The position numbers and the translations under genes are program-made. Under the pieces are notes generated by a model. The model was not told the origin of the DNA. It was given only the letters and a program-made list of their open reading frames with translations, and made no database searches. Of a stretch of DNA of 64,000 bases, positions 19,454 through 27,843 are shown piece after piece. Origin of the DNA: an uncultured Rhizobiaceae group bacterium (GTDB lineage Bacteria; Pseudomonadota; Alphaproteobacteria; Rhizobiales; Rhizobiaceae); assembly GCA_947501445.1 (NCBI GenBank), contig CANMVS010000008.1, positions 124,001 through 188,000 of the forward strand, in the 5' to 3' direction. Position 1 is the first letter of the stretch. Each line of letters opens with the position of its first letter.

Positions 19454-20307
19454 TGCTCTTGTCCGTTTTGCAACGGTTCGCGCGCGGTGGCCGTGCGTGC
19501 GGTTGCTATGGCTGCAAGACCAATTGCCAGCATTGGCAACGAAAGGATCATGCCCATGGTCAGCCAGTCACCATACAGATAGCCGATATGCGCATCAGGT
19601 TCGCGAAAAAACTCAACGAGGATGCGACACAAAGCATAGCCCGCAACAAAAGTGCCGCAGACAACCCGTGGTTTGGCAAGTTTGCCAAATCGGAAAATCA
19701 GTACCATCAGAACCAGAAACAAAATCGGGCCTTCCAGCACAGCTTCGTAGAGCTGGCTTGGGTGTCTGGGTTCGGACCCACCGTTTGGAAAGACAACCGC
19801 CCAGGCCACATCGCTGGTTCGACCCCAAAGTTCGGCATTGATGAAATTGGCAATACGCCCCAAAAACAGGCCAATGGGTGCGGCCGCAGCTATGACATCA
19901 AAGAGGCTCCAGACCACAATACCCCTTTTGCGGGCGAAGAAAATCATCGCAATGGTTGTGCCCAGCAATCCGCCATGAAATGACATGCCGCCATTCCAGA
20001 TTTCGAAAATGCGCAACGGGTTGCCGGCAAAGGCGGCGAAATCATAAAACAGAATGTAACCAAGCCGTCCGCCCAGCACGATGCCCAGCGCCGCCCAGAT
20101 AAGAAAATCATCGATATCAACACTACTCATGGCCGGTTGGCGATTGTGCCAGAGGCGTTCGTTGCCAGCAATCGCGCGGGCATAGCGCCATGCCAGTAAT
20201 ATGCCGACCACATAGGCCAACCCGTACCAGTGCACCGAAAGCGGGCCAACCGAAAACAGCACCGGGTCAATATTTGGAAATGGCATCGCGGCCTGTACAG
20301 AATTCAT
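19450..20307 (-). CDS. lgt: Prolipoprotein diacylglyceryl transferase
   Basis: A 285-residue inner-membrane enzyme with about seven transmembrane helices. It transfers diacylglyceryl from phosphatidylglycerol to the lipobox cysteine. The family signature [14 protein letters not shown] is present, as are [17 protein letters not shown] near the N-terminus and [11 protein letters not shown] (catalytic His region). The C-terminus carries [16 protein letters not shown]. It is the first gene of lgt-midA-pgeF-M24 and is divergent from ubiK. Confidence 0.97.
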   Translation of the reverse strand: MNSVQAAMPFPNIDPVLFSVGPLSVHWYGLAYVVGILLAWRYARAIAGNERLWHNRQPAMSSVDIDDFLIWAALGIVLGGRLGYILFYDFAAFAGNPLRIFEIWNGGMSFHGGLLGTTIAMIFFARKRGIVVWSLFDVIAAAAPIGLFLGRIANFINAELWGRTSDVAWAVVFPNGGSEPRHPSQLYEAVLEGPILFLVLMVLIFRFGKLAKPRVVCGTFVAGYALCRILVEFFREPDAHIGYLYGDWLTMGMILSLPMLAIGLAAIATARTATAREPLQNGQEQ

Positions 20308-20451
20308 TTTGAGTGGACCAATATTGTGTATGTGACGGGCGGGACCATGACGATGGTGGTGGCGTGGGTCAAGGGTTGCATCGCTTCGATTTAGTGCTTA
20401 CCTGATGTGTTGTTACATACAGACAGTTTTCAGCAGTAGCGAGGCGATAAA

Positions 20452-20766
20452 ATGACAAACGGTCCAAATCGTATTCTGGATGATTTTGCAAAGCTGATGA
20501 CAGATGCCGCCGGTGCAGCGCAGGGTGTGCGTTCTGAGGTGGAGACGGCCTTTCGTTCCCAGGCTGAACGGGTTTTGAATTCCATGGATGTTGTTCAGCG
20601 CGAAGAGTTTGAAGCTGTGCGCGATATGGCGGTCAAAGCACGTGACGAAAACGATGCGCTTTTGCAGCGTGTCGATGCGCTTGAAAAACGTCTTGAAGCG
20701 GCTGGTGGCACGCCAAAAGCCAAAACGGGCGGCAAAACAACCGCAACCACAGCGAAATCCAAATAA
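20452..20766 (+). CDS. ubiK: UbiK-family accessory factor (BMFP/YqiC)
   Basis: A 104-residue mostly helical protein. FAKLMTDAAGAAQGVRSEVE is followed by the coiled-coil FEAVRDMAVKARDENDALLQRVDALEKRLEA and a basic Lys/Thr-rich tail. Family members trimerise through the coiled coil, bind lipid and assist aerobic ubiquinone biosynthesis. It is divergent from lgt with a 144-bp shared upstream region, as in many alphaproteobacteria. Confidence 0.85.
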   Translation: MTNGPNRILDDFAKLMTDAAGAAQGVRSEVETAFRSQAERVLNSMDVVQREEFEAVRDMAVKARDENDALLQRVDALEKRLEAAGGTPKAKTGGKTTATTAKSK

Positions 20767-20817
20767 TTTTTTTTGGTTAACAATTCGTTACCCGGCGGCG
20801 CCAAAAGCCCTTTTGCC

Positions 20818-20854
20818 TGAATCAGTTACGGGGCAGGTTTCATGAACTGATTCA
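20818..20854. repeat. Perfect 10-bp inverted repeat downstream of ubiK
   Basis: TGAATCAGTT (20818-20827) and AACTGATTCA (20845-20854) are exact reverse complements with a 17-base spacer. Each arm contains a GANTC methylation site. There is no T-run next to it, so it could be an operator for the YbjN gene or a weak terminator; the sequence does not decide. Confidence 0.5.
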
Positions 20855-21093
20855 GCAGCTTTCCACACCGTATTTTGCGTAGATCTTAAAAAGGGCTGGC
20901 GCTGCGAATCTCGCGTTATAGACTGATTTTAAAAGATGATTCGAAACCAGTTACGACAGCCTGTGTTGGTTGGTCGTAGAGAGCTTCGTTTTAGCGTGTA
21001 GTCAGTATGAGTAGCATCCGGGTTCAATTGTGTGGGCGCGGCAACGGTTGGTTGTGTCTGTTATTTGCTAGATTCGGACGGAAAAGGTGCGGC

Positions 21094-21594
21094 ATGAGCC
21101 TGATGGAAATGGAATACGAGCGGCAGGTTAATCCTGTGGACATGATTGAATATGTCGCGGCCAATAATGATTGGGCATTTGAGCGCTCCGGTGAAGACGA
21201 AATCGCCATGACAGTGCAGGGCCAGTGGTCTGACTACCATGTGTCCTTTTCCTGGATGGAGGATTTCGAGGCTCTTCACCTGGCCTGTGCCTTTGACATC
21301 AAAGTACCGGACAATCGGGTCAATGAAGTTGTCAAACTCCTCTACCTTCTCAATGGTCAGATCCTGATGGGTCATTTTGATTTCTGGCAGCAGGAAGATG
21401 TGGTCATTTTTCGCCAGTCGCTGTTGCTGGCCGGTGGTGCTGAACCGACAAATCAGCAGGTCGAGGTGCTCTTGTCCAGCGCACTTGATACCTGTGAACT
21501 CTATTTTCAGGCTTTCCAGTTCGTGATCTGGTCTGGTATGGATGCCAAATCAGCGACCGAAACTGTTCTGTTCGAAACTGTGGGAGAGGCCTGA
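21094..21594 (+). CDS. YbjN-domain protein
   Basis: 166 residues starting MSLMEMEYERQVNPVDMIE. The body (VAANNDWAFERSGEDEIAMTV, YHVSFSWMEDFEALHLACAFD, VVKLLYLLNGQILMGHFD) is the rhizobial YbjN/CesT-like fold. It is often found just upstream of proC, as here (5 bp gap), so the two are likely co-transcribed. Members are thought to be chaperone-like or regulatory; no specific role can be given. The upstream extension to 21007 was rejected because homologues start at MSLMEME. Confidence 0.88.
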   Translation: MSLMEMEYERQVNPVDMIEYVAANNDWAFERSGEDEIAMTVQGQWSDYHVSFSWMEDFEALHLACAFDIKVPDNRVNEVVKLLYLLNGQILMGHFDFWQQEDVVIFRQSLLLAGGAEPTNQQVEVLLSSALDTCELYFQAFQFVIWSGMDAKSATETVLFETVGEA

Positions 21595-21599
21595 ACCCA

Positions 21600-22415
21600 A
21601 TGACATCCGATGCTGTTGTTCTGATTGGTGCCGGCAATATGGGCGGCGCAATGATGCGCGGCTGGATTGCATCTGGTATTGAACCATCCTCCATTCACGT
21701 CGTCGATCCGTCTCCTGCGCCGGCCATGGCGTCCTATTTGAGTGATAGTGGCATCAATCACCATCCTGCCGTGCCGGATGGATTGGTGGCATCGGCGCTT
21801 GTTATCGCCATCAAACCGCAGATGATGGGGCGGGTACTGCCGGGTTTGAAACCGCTGGTGGACGAGCAAACCGTTTGTATTTCGATTGCAGCGGGTACAA
21901 CACTGGGGCAACTGCAGCAGTTGCTCGGTGATTGTTCCATTGTCAGGGCCATGCCAAATACACCGGCCATGGTGGGACGCGGTATCACCGCGGCCGTTAT
22001 CAATTCCAGGGTTAGCGAAGAACAAAGACTTCTGGCTGATCGCCTGCTGAAGACCAGCGGACCGGTTGAATGGCTTGATCGTGAAGCCTTGATCGATGTC
22101 GTAACGGCGGTGTCTGGCAGTGGTCCGGCCTATGTCTTTCATCTGGTTGAATGTATGGCTGCCGCCGGGCATAAAGCCGGTCTGGATGCAGATGTGGCCA
22201 TGCGGCTTGCCCGTGCCACTGTGTCGGGGGCAGGTGAGCTGATGCACCAGTCCGGTGATGGCGCGGAAATCTTGCGCAAAAATGTGACATCACCTGGAGG
22301 CACTACCGCGGCAGCGCTTGCGATTTTGATGCGTGAAGATGGGTTGCAGGCAATATTCGATCAGGCCATTGAAGCTGCCAAACAGCGTTCTATTGAACTG
22401 GCCAGCGAAGCTTAA
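21600..22415 (+). CDS. proC: Pyrroline-5-carboxylate reductase
   Basis: A 271-residue enzyme for the last step of proline synthesis (NAD(P)H-dependent reduction of P5C). The N-terminal Rossmann motif is VLIGAGNMGGAMMRGW. The catalytic dimer domain carries DVVTAVSGSGPAYVFHLVE and the C-terminal signature LRKNVTSPGGTTAAAL. Length is standard. It follows the YbjN gene by 5 bp. A copy of the dispersed double-hairpin repeat begins right after its stop. Confidence 0.97.
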   Translation: MTSDAVVLIGAGNMGGAMMRGWIASGIEPSSIHVVDPSPAPAMASYLSDSGINHHPAVPDGLVASALVIAIKPQMMGRVLPGLKPLVDEQTVCISIAAGTTLGQLQQLLGDCSIVRAMPNTPAMVGRGITAAVINSRVSEEQRLLADRLLKTSGPVEWLDREALIDVVTAVSGSGPAYVFHLVECMAAAGHKAGLDADVAMRLARATVSGAGELMHQSGDGAEILRKNVTSPGGTTAAALAILMREDGLQAIFDQAIEAAKQRSIELASEA

Positions 22416-22416
22416 A

Positions 22417-22515
22417 GCCATTCCGGTTTTGACGGAATCGGCAAAACCTGAATGCATCAACAAAATCAAAGGCCGACACCGTTGTCCCGTTTCTGATAAA
22501 ACGTGAAACGGTCTA
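22417..22515 (-). repeat. Dispersed double-hairpin repeat, copy 1 (reverse)
   Basis: About 99 bp matching, in reverse, the family also seen at 26936, 27746, 28574, 48004, 50443, 52596 and 57202. It contains a CAAAACCTGAATGC arm and the ACGTGAAACGGT end. It starts next to the proC stop codon and ends 18 bp before the csaA start. Confidence 0.9.
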
Positions 22516-22532
22516 GAAAGAAGCTTGAGGAT

Positions 22533-22874
22533 ATGTCTGAAGAAATTTCATGGGCAGATTTTGATAAAGTGGAAATTCGCGTCGGCACCATCGTCGGTGC
22601 CGAACCATTTCCCGAGGCGCGCAAGCCTGCCATCCGGCTAAAAGTTGATTTCGGCGCTGACCTGGGCATACGCAAATCATCGGCACAGATCACCAAACAC
22701 TATGAGCCACAGGAACTGATCGGCAAGCAGGTGATGGCGGTGGTCAATTTCCCACCGCGTCAGATTGGACCGATGATGTCAGAAGTTCTCGTTTTGGGAT
22801 TTCCCGATGATGAGGGCGAAGTGGTGCTGGCGGCAATTGACAAGAACGTTCCCAATGGCGGGCGCTTGTTTTAA
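22533..22874 (+). CDS. csaA: CsaA-type tRNA-binding protein
   Basis: 113 residues forming a single OB-fold EMAP/Trbp111-like domain. It has FDKVEIRVGTIVGAEPFPEARKPAIRLKVDFG at the N-terminus, SSAQITKHYEPQELIGKQVMAVVNFPPRQIG in the middle and the SEVLVLGFPDDEGEVVLA block. Known CsaA proteins dimerise and bind tRNA, with reported chaperone-like activity. ATG at 22533 follows a TTGAGGA ribosome site; the frame continues upstream into the repeat and was not used. Confidence 0.9.
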   Translation: MSEEISWADFDKVEIRVGTIVGAEPFPEARKPAIRLKVDFGADLGIRKSSAQITKHYEPQELIGKQVMAVVNFPPRQIGPMMSEVLVLGFPDDEGEVVLAAIDKNVPNGGRLF

Positions 22875-22904
22875 AAGCCGTACGACTTGCGAGCATGGTC
22901 GCCT

Positions 22905-24287
22905 TCAGGTCGGTATGCGAATGACGGCCTGCAATCCACCCAACTCACTGTCAGACAGGGTAATATCACCACCGTGGCTGCGCGCAATGTCACGGGCGAT
23001 AGACAATCCAAGACCTGTCCCGCTCTCATCCTGATTGCGGGCTTCATCAAGCCGGAAGAAGGGTTTGAAGACGTCCTCGCGCGATTTCGCCGGGATGCCT
23101 GGCCCATCATCATCAATAACAACGGTGAGCCATCCGGTGCGGATTGTCGCCTGAATCCTGACGGTTTGAGCGTGTCTCCATGCATTGGAGGCGAGATTTG
23201 TGACCAGCCTTGAAAAAGCATTGGGTCTGACCTTGACCAGTGGGGCTCCGGTAATGGCAGCGGTGAGGGTGCGGCCATGCAGTCGCGCATCTTCTTCGAG
23301 TTTGGCAAACAGGATATCCAGGTCCATGTCACCCACATCTTCCTGGGCTTCGCCGCGTGCAAAGGAAAGGTATCCTTCAAGCATCGACTGCATGTCCGAG
23401 ATATCTTCGTTCAGATGGGCTGTCTCTGTTTCATTGCCCACGAGCGCCAGTTGCAGCCTGAAACGGGTGAGGATGGTTCGCAGGTCATGGCTGACACCCG
23501 TCAGCATGGCTGTTCGTTGCTCGATCTGTCTTTCGATACGTTCGCGCATGCGAATGAATGCCAGACCGGCACGACGTATTTCATCAGCCCCGCGTGGTCG
23601 AAATTCATCGGGCATTTTTTGCCCGCGACCAAAACTCTCGGCTGCTTCGGTCAGTGAAAGGATTGGCCTGATCTGGCCGCGCAGGAACAGGATGGCAATT
23701 GCCAGCAGGACAAGCGAGGTTCCAAGCATCCACAACAAAAATATGTGCGTATTGGATGCATAGGCCTGGCTGCGTTTGGCAAATACACGCAGAACCTTGT
23801 CGTCCAGCAGGATGCGAATTTCAACCAGATTGGAATCGCCAACGGTGTCAATCCAGTAGGGTCGCTTGATCTGGCGGGTTATTTCTTCGCTGAGAATTGA
23901 ATCCAGGATCGAAAAAAACGGTTTGGAGCGCGGCGGGGGCAGAGAGCCTTCCGGCTCGATCGCAATATTGAGCTCCAGCCGTTCGCGGGCGATGCGGGTT
24001 ATTTCGTCGTAGTTACTATCCTGCGGGTAGGTATCGATGACATCGATTATGGCAGCAATATCGCGGGTAACGGCTGTGGAAAGGCGCTGCGTCACCGTTT
24101 GCCAATGCCGTTCCATGAATACGAAGGCAATAACAGACTGCAAGATTACCATCGGCAGGATGATGATAAGCAATGTACGACCATATAGACCTGTCGGAAT
24201 CCGCCGGGTGAACCAACGGGTCAGACGTCGGTAACCTTTTGGCGGGTAACGCTCATATTCGCGCCGGATCGTTTCAATTGTCGTCAT
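22905..24287 (-). CDS. EnvZ-like membrane sensor histidine kinase
   Basis: 460 residues. Transmembrane helix 1 is at about 38-57, a periplasmic domain spans about 58-180, and helix 2 is at about 181-202. A HAMP-like linker follows, then HisKA with the phospho-accepting His267 (GVSHDLRTILTRFRLQL) and a HATPase domain (VIDDDGPGIP, SGTGLGLSIARDIARSHGG). It phosphorylates the OmpR-type regulator encoded just upstream (72-bp gap). The stimulus is unknown. Its 3' end converges on csaA with 30 bp between them. Confidence 0.95.
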   Translation of the reverse strand: MTTIETIRREYERYPPKGYRRLTRWFTRRIPTGLYGRTLLIIILPMVILQSVIAFVFMERHWQTVTQRLSTAVTRDIAAIIDVIDTYPQDSNYDEITRIARERLELNIAIEPEGSLPPPRSKPFFSILDSILSEEITRQIKRPYWIDTVGDSNLVEIRILLDDKVLRVFAKRSQAYASNTHIFLLWMLGTSLVLLAIAILFLRGQIRPILSLTEAAESFGRGQKMPDEFRPRGADEIRRAGLAFIRMRERIERQIEQRTAMLTGVSHDLRTILTRFRLQLALVGNETETAHLNEDISDMQSMLEGYLSFARGEAQEDVGDMDLDILFAKLEEDARLHGRTLTAAITGAPLVKVRPNAFSRLVTNLASNAWRHAQTVRIQATIRTGWLTVVIDDDGPGIPAKSREDVFKPFFRLDEARNQDESGTGLGLSIARDIARSHGGDITLSDSELGGLQAVIRIPT

Positions 24288-24303
24288 TGCCAGGTCCTGA
24301 TCA

Positions 24304-24347
24304 CAGTCAGAAGGGTTCAGACCCCCACTTCGGGATTCGTCTGACTG
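24304..24347 (-). repeat. Inverted repeat between response regulator and kinase genes
   Basis: CAGTCAGA (24304-24311) and TCTGACTG (24340-24347) are exact reverse complements with a 28-base spacer. It lies in the 72-bp gap of the regulator-kinase operon, where it could be an attenuator that lowers kinase expression. There is no T-run. Confidence 0.45.
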
Positions 24348-24359
24348 TATGAGACCATT

Positions 24360-25058
24360 CTATTCGACACTGAGGCGGTATCCAATGCCCCTTACGGTCT
24401 GAAGCCACATTGGATTGGCCGGATCTTCCTCGATTTTGCGACGCAGGCGGTTAATCTGTACGTCAATTGTGCGTTCACCGATATCGATGTCAGCACCCAC
24501 CAGTTCATGCCGCGGGATCGTATCGCCCGGGCGTTCGGCAAAATGAACCATGATTTCCTGTTCACGGTCGGTAAGACGCACCACCTCGGCGCCCTTTTTC
24601 AGTTCCCGGCGGGCCAGTCCGAATGTGTAGGGTCCAAATACAATCTGTTCAATCTTGGGGATCTCGGGCGGTCCGCCGCGTTTGAGTATATTGTTGATCC
24701 GCAGAACCAGTTCACGCGGATCAAACGGTTTTGCCAGATAATCATCAGCGCCTGCTTCCAGTCCCTCCAGCCGGCTGTTGATTTCCGCCAGAGCGGTGAG
24801 CATCAGGACTGGTACATCACGAATTTCGCGCAGGGATTTGGTCAGATCCACACCGGTTTCACCTGGCATCATAACGTCGACCACCAGCAGATCGAACTCA
24901 AGACCTTCAAGTTTGCGCCGTGCCTCCAGTGCATCAGCTGCTGTGGTGATACGAAATCCCTGCTCGCTGAGATAGCGGTTCAGCAGGTCACGAATACGCG
25001 TGTCATCATCGACCACCAGCAGGTGCGCTGCATTATCGGATAATATATCAGCTGACAT
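24360..25058 (-). CDS. OmpR-family response regulator
   Basis: 232 residues. The receiver domain has the acidic pocket VVDDDTR (16-21), phospho-acceptor Asp61 (LLVVDVMMPGETG), and the conserved Thr and Lys (LTALAE; LAKPFDPREL). The C-terminal winged-helix has RTIDVQINRLRRKIEEDP and the ending VRGIGYRLSVE. ATG at 25058 was chosen because GAGGGAGGC lies just upstream. A MarR gene is upstream, recalling the MarR/OmpR pair petP/petR of Rhodobacter, but equivalence is not established. Confidence 0.93.
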   Translation of the reverse strand: MSADILSDNAAHLLVVDDDTRIRDLLNRYLSEQGFRITTAADALEARRKLEGLEFDLLVVDVMMPGETGVDLTKSLREIRDVPVLMLTALAEINSRLEGLEAGADDYLAKPFDPRELVLRINNILKRGGPPEIPKIEQIVFGPYTFGLARRELKKGAEVVRLTDREQEIMVHFAERPGDTIPRHELVGADIDIGERTIDVQINRLRRKIEEDPANPMWLQTVRGIGYRLSVE

Positions 25059-25251
25059 GCAGCCTCCCTCTTCGAAACGAATCCACAGGTAGCAGCCTAC
25101 CGTCAGCCAGGGTTGCAACCGCGCGGGACACAGCACTGTGTCACCTTGTGTATGGATCGGTGTCACCGGTGTGTGGTTTGTCCTGTCGTATCAGGCACAC
25201 AATCGAAGACATCCGGTTTCACAAACCCTGCAATTCCGACCGCCAACAGGC

Positions 25252-25734
25252 CTAATCCGAATCGACCATGCCCTGAAGAAATTTCTTGATCAGTATTTGC
25301 TCGCCCGGATCTATCCCATTTAGTGCTTTGGTTATGCGGCGAGACTGTGGCCTTGCAAGCTCTAAAGCCAATTCTCTTCCCTTTTGGGTTGGATATAGGC
25401 ATCTTTGACGTCTGTCTTCGGTGCCTTCGACCTGTTGAACAAATCCAGATTCGATCAACTGCTTAAGCACACGGGCCAGGCTCTGCTTGGTTATCTTGAG
25501 GGTTTCCAGCAAATCGGCGACTGAAAGACCCGGACGTCGATTGACGAAATGCACAACCCGGTGGTGCGCTCTCCCGAAACCTGATTTGGACAAGATCACG
25601 TCCGGATCCGAGGTGAAATCGCGATAGGCAAAAAACAGCAATTCGATAATATTGAAGTCGATACCTTCACCATCTGACATGGGGCAGGTAACAGTGTCGT
25701 TGTCCGGTACTTTTCTTGCCCGTTCCGACGGCAT
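25252..25734 (-). CDS. MarR-family transcriptional regulator
   Basis: 160 residues with a winged helix-turn-helix (GLSVADLLETLKITKQSLARVLKQLIESGFV, EGTEDRRQRCLYPTQKGREL). ATG at 25734 follows an AAGGA site. An in-frame ATG at 25752 abuts the palindrome at 25753-25775 and has no ribosome site, so I do not favour it. It is divergent from ilvE and upstream of the two-component genes. The operator against its start suggests autoregulation. Confidence 0.9.
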   Translation of the reverse strand: MPSERARKVPDNDTVTCPMSDGEGIDFNIIELLFFAYRDFTSDPDVILSKSGFGRAHHRVVHFVNRRPGLSVADLLETLKITKQSLARVLKQLIESGFVQQVEGTEDRRQRCLYPTQKGRELALELARPQSRRITKALNGIDPGEQILIKKFLQGMVDSD

Positions 25735-25752
25735 GGAAGCATGTCCTTTCAT

Positions 25753-25775
25753 TTATGTCAGCTTTATTGACATAA
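25753..25775. promoter_or_regulatory. Palindromic operator for the MarR regulator
   Basis: TTATGTCA (25753-25760) and TGACATAA (25768-25775) are perfect 8-bp inverted arms around a 7-base spacer. This 23-bp size is typical for MarR dimers. It sits in the marR/ilvE intergenic region, 19 bp before the marR start. Confidence 0.65.
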
Positions 25776-25952
25776 TTTGATGCTATTGATAGCCTTCCGG
25801 GGCGTCAAGGATGTAAAACCTTCAATCAAGCCCGGTCATAGCGTTTTGGCAGTCAAATCCCTGTTTTGCGATCTCTGGATTTCTTTGGGCGTTTTTCCTA
25901 TCTGACAAAGTACATTTTACACAGTGAGCGCGTTGGCGCTGGAGGTTACGCT

Positions 25953-26843
25953 ATGGCATCGGTCCCATTCGATCAGCTCGAGGGCCATATCTGGTACAAC
26001 GGCACATTCGTGCCCTGGAAGGATGCAACGTTACACGTACTGTCCCATGGTTTGCACTATGGCAGTTCTGTTTTTGAGGGCGAACGCGCCTATGGAGGGG
26101 AAATTTTCAAGCTGCGTGAGCATACGGTGCGTCTTCACCGCTCGGCGCAACTGCTTGGGTTTGAAATTCCCTATACCATTGAAGAGATTGATGACGCCTG
26201 CAATGCGTTGCTGAAGATGCAGGGTTTTGAAGACGCCTATGTGCGTCCTGTCGCTTGGCGTGGCAGCGAGATGATGGGTGTATCCGCCCAGAATAATCGC
26301 ATCAATCTGGCGATTGCGATCTGGCAGTGGCCCTCTTATTTCAAACCGGAAGAGCGCCTCAAGGGAATTCGGCTGGATATGGCTACCTATCGTCGGCCTG
26401 ATCCGGCGACGATCCCGAGCGAATCCAAGGCAGCCGGTCTTTATATGATTTGCACTTTGTCCAAACATGAAGCTGAAGACAAAGGCTATGCCGATGCTCT
26501 GATGCTGGATTGGCGCGGCCGCGTTGCGGAGGCAACCGGTGCAAATGTGTTTTTCGTCAAAGATGGTGTCATCCACACACCAACGCCGGATTGTTTTCTC
26601 GACGGGATCACCCGAAGAACCGTTATCGGACTTGCAAAGAAGCGCGGCTATGAAGTGATCGAACGCGCCATCCTGCCCGAAGAGATGAACGACTTTGAAG
26701 AATGTTTTCTGACCGGAACTGCGGCTGAGGTAACACCGGTGTCGGAAATCGCTGACTATCGTTTCACCGTTGGTGAAATTTCGAAGAACCTGGTGAACGA
26801 CTACATGCAACTGGTTCAACCGGCAAAACAGGCGGCTGAATAG
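25953..26843 (+). CDS. ilvE: Branched-chain amino-acid aminotransferase
   Basis: A 296-residue class IV PLP aminotransferase that interconverts Leu/Ile/Val and their keto acids. It has IWYNGTFVPWKDATLHVLSHGLHYGSSVFEGERAY near the N-terminus. The PLP lysine lies in IPSESKAAGLYMICTLSKHEA (about residues 153-173), and the C-terminal signature is ECFLTGTAAEVTPV. ATG at 25953 follows GGAGG; an earlier in-frame start at 25866 adds a non-homologous extension. It is divergent from the MarR gene. Confidence 0.95.
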   Translation: MASVPFDQLEGHIWYNGTFVPWKDATLHVLSHGLHYGSSVFEGERAYGGEIFKLREHTVRLHRSAQLLGFEIPYTIEEIDDACNALLKMQGFEDAYVRPVAWRGSEMMGVSAQNNRINLAIAIWQWPSYFKPEERLKGIRLDMATYRRPDPATIPSESKAAGLYMICTLSKHEAEDKGYADALMLDWRGRVAEATGANVFFVKDGVIHTPTPDCFLDGITRRTVIGLAKKRGYEVIERAILPEEMNDFEECFLTGTAAEVTPVSEIADYRFTVGEISKNLVNDYMQLVQPAKQAAE

Positions 26844-26935
26844 GCGCAACCGGTTGATTTGCACTTTGTGAAGGGCGTGCTTGTTGGCATGCCCTTTCAT
26901 CTGCCTGGTTAACCTAGATATGCGTATATTCACCT

Positions 26936-27038
26936 GGACCGTTTCACGATTTGTCAAAAACGAGACAACGGTGTTGGTCTTCAATTTTGTTGATGCATTC
27001 AGGTTTTGCCGATCCCGTCAAAATCTGCATTGCTCTAA
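26936..27038 (+). repeat. Dispersed double-hairpin repeat, copy 2
   Basis: About 103 bp in forward orientation: GGACCGTTTCACG start, central TTGTTGATGCATTCAGG, end TTGCTCTA. The second hairpin is slightly degenerate (AAAATCTGCAT). It lies between ilvE and the metallo-hydrolase gene. Confidence 0.88.
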
Positions 27039-27099
27039 AGCCCTATTGTGCGAAGGCCTTATAATACCAAGGCCTGTTGGAAGAAAGTGATGGAATTTT

Positions 27100-27747
27100 A
27101 TGGGACAAATTCAGGCAGGCGTCGTACCGGTGACGGCATTCCAGCAAAATTGCACCATTTTGTTCGACGATGAAACACGGCGCGGTGTTGTTGTTGACCC
27201 GGGTGGTGATGTGCCCAATATCGTCGACGTCCTTTCCAAAAACAATATTCAGATTGACGCCATATGGCTGACCCATGGGCATATTGATCATGCCGGTGGT
27301 GCGATGGACCTGAAAGATACGCTGAAGGTGGATATCATCGGGTCACACCGCGATGACAAACCGCTGCTGAATGGTCTTGAAGGGCAGGCGGATATGTTTG
27401 GCCTGGATGGGCAGGTACGCAATGTCACACCGGACAAATGGCTGGTGGAGGGGGATTGCGTATCGTTCTCGGGACATGATTTTGAGGTCTATCATTGCCC
27501 CGGCCATGCCCCCGGTCATGTGATTTTCTACAATCGCGCCGCCGGATTTGCCCATCTGGGTGACGTGCTGTTTCACGGCTCGATTGGCAGAACAGATTTA
27601 CCCGGCGGTGACCATGATCAATTGCTGGCCTCCATCCGTGACAAGGTACTGCCGCTTGGCGACGATGTCGGTTTCATTTGCGGTCACGGGCCCGGTGGTC
27701 GGATTGGAGAGGAACGCCTGACCAACCCGTTTCTCAAGGGCCTCTAA
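27100..27747 (+). CDS. Metallo-beta-lactamase-fold hydrolase (glyoxalase II-like)
   Basis: A 215-residue single-domain MBL protein with the metal motif LTHGHIDHAGG near residues 58-68. Further metal ligands are in YHCPGHAPGHVIFYN and GDVLFHGSIGRTDLPGG, with a final His in FICGHGPGGRIGEE. Members close to this are hydroxyacylglutathione hydrolase-like or other thioesterases; the substrate is uncertain. Its TAA stop is the first part of the next repeat copy. It is convergent with the BA14K gene. Confidence 0.92.
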   Translation: MGQIQAGVVPVTAFQQNCTILFDDETRRGVVVDPGGDVPNIVDVLSKNNIQIDAIWLTHGHIDHAGGAMDLKDTLKVDIIGSHRDDKPLLNGLEGQADMFGLDGQVRNVTPDKWLVEGDCVSFSGHDFEVYHCPGHAPGHVIFYNRAAGFAHLGDVLFHGSIGRTDLPGGDHDQLLASIRDKVLPLGDDVGFICGHGPGGRIGEERLTNPFLKGL

Positions 27748-27843
27748 ACCGTTTCACGTTTTATCAGAAACAGGGCAACGGTGTCGGCCTGTTTCTTGTT
27801 GATGCATTCAGGTGTTGTCGATTCAATTAAAACCTGAATGCCG
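27746..27843 (+). repeat. Dispersed double-hairpin repeat, copy 3
   Basis: This copy fills the whole space between two convergent genes. It begins inside the TAA of the metallo-hydrolase and ends at the base before the BA14K stop codon. Hairpin 1 has ACCGTTTCACGTTTT...AACGGTG; hairpin 2 is partly decayed (CAGGTGTTGTCG). It may serve both genes as a bidirectional terminator. Confidence 0.9.
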
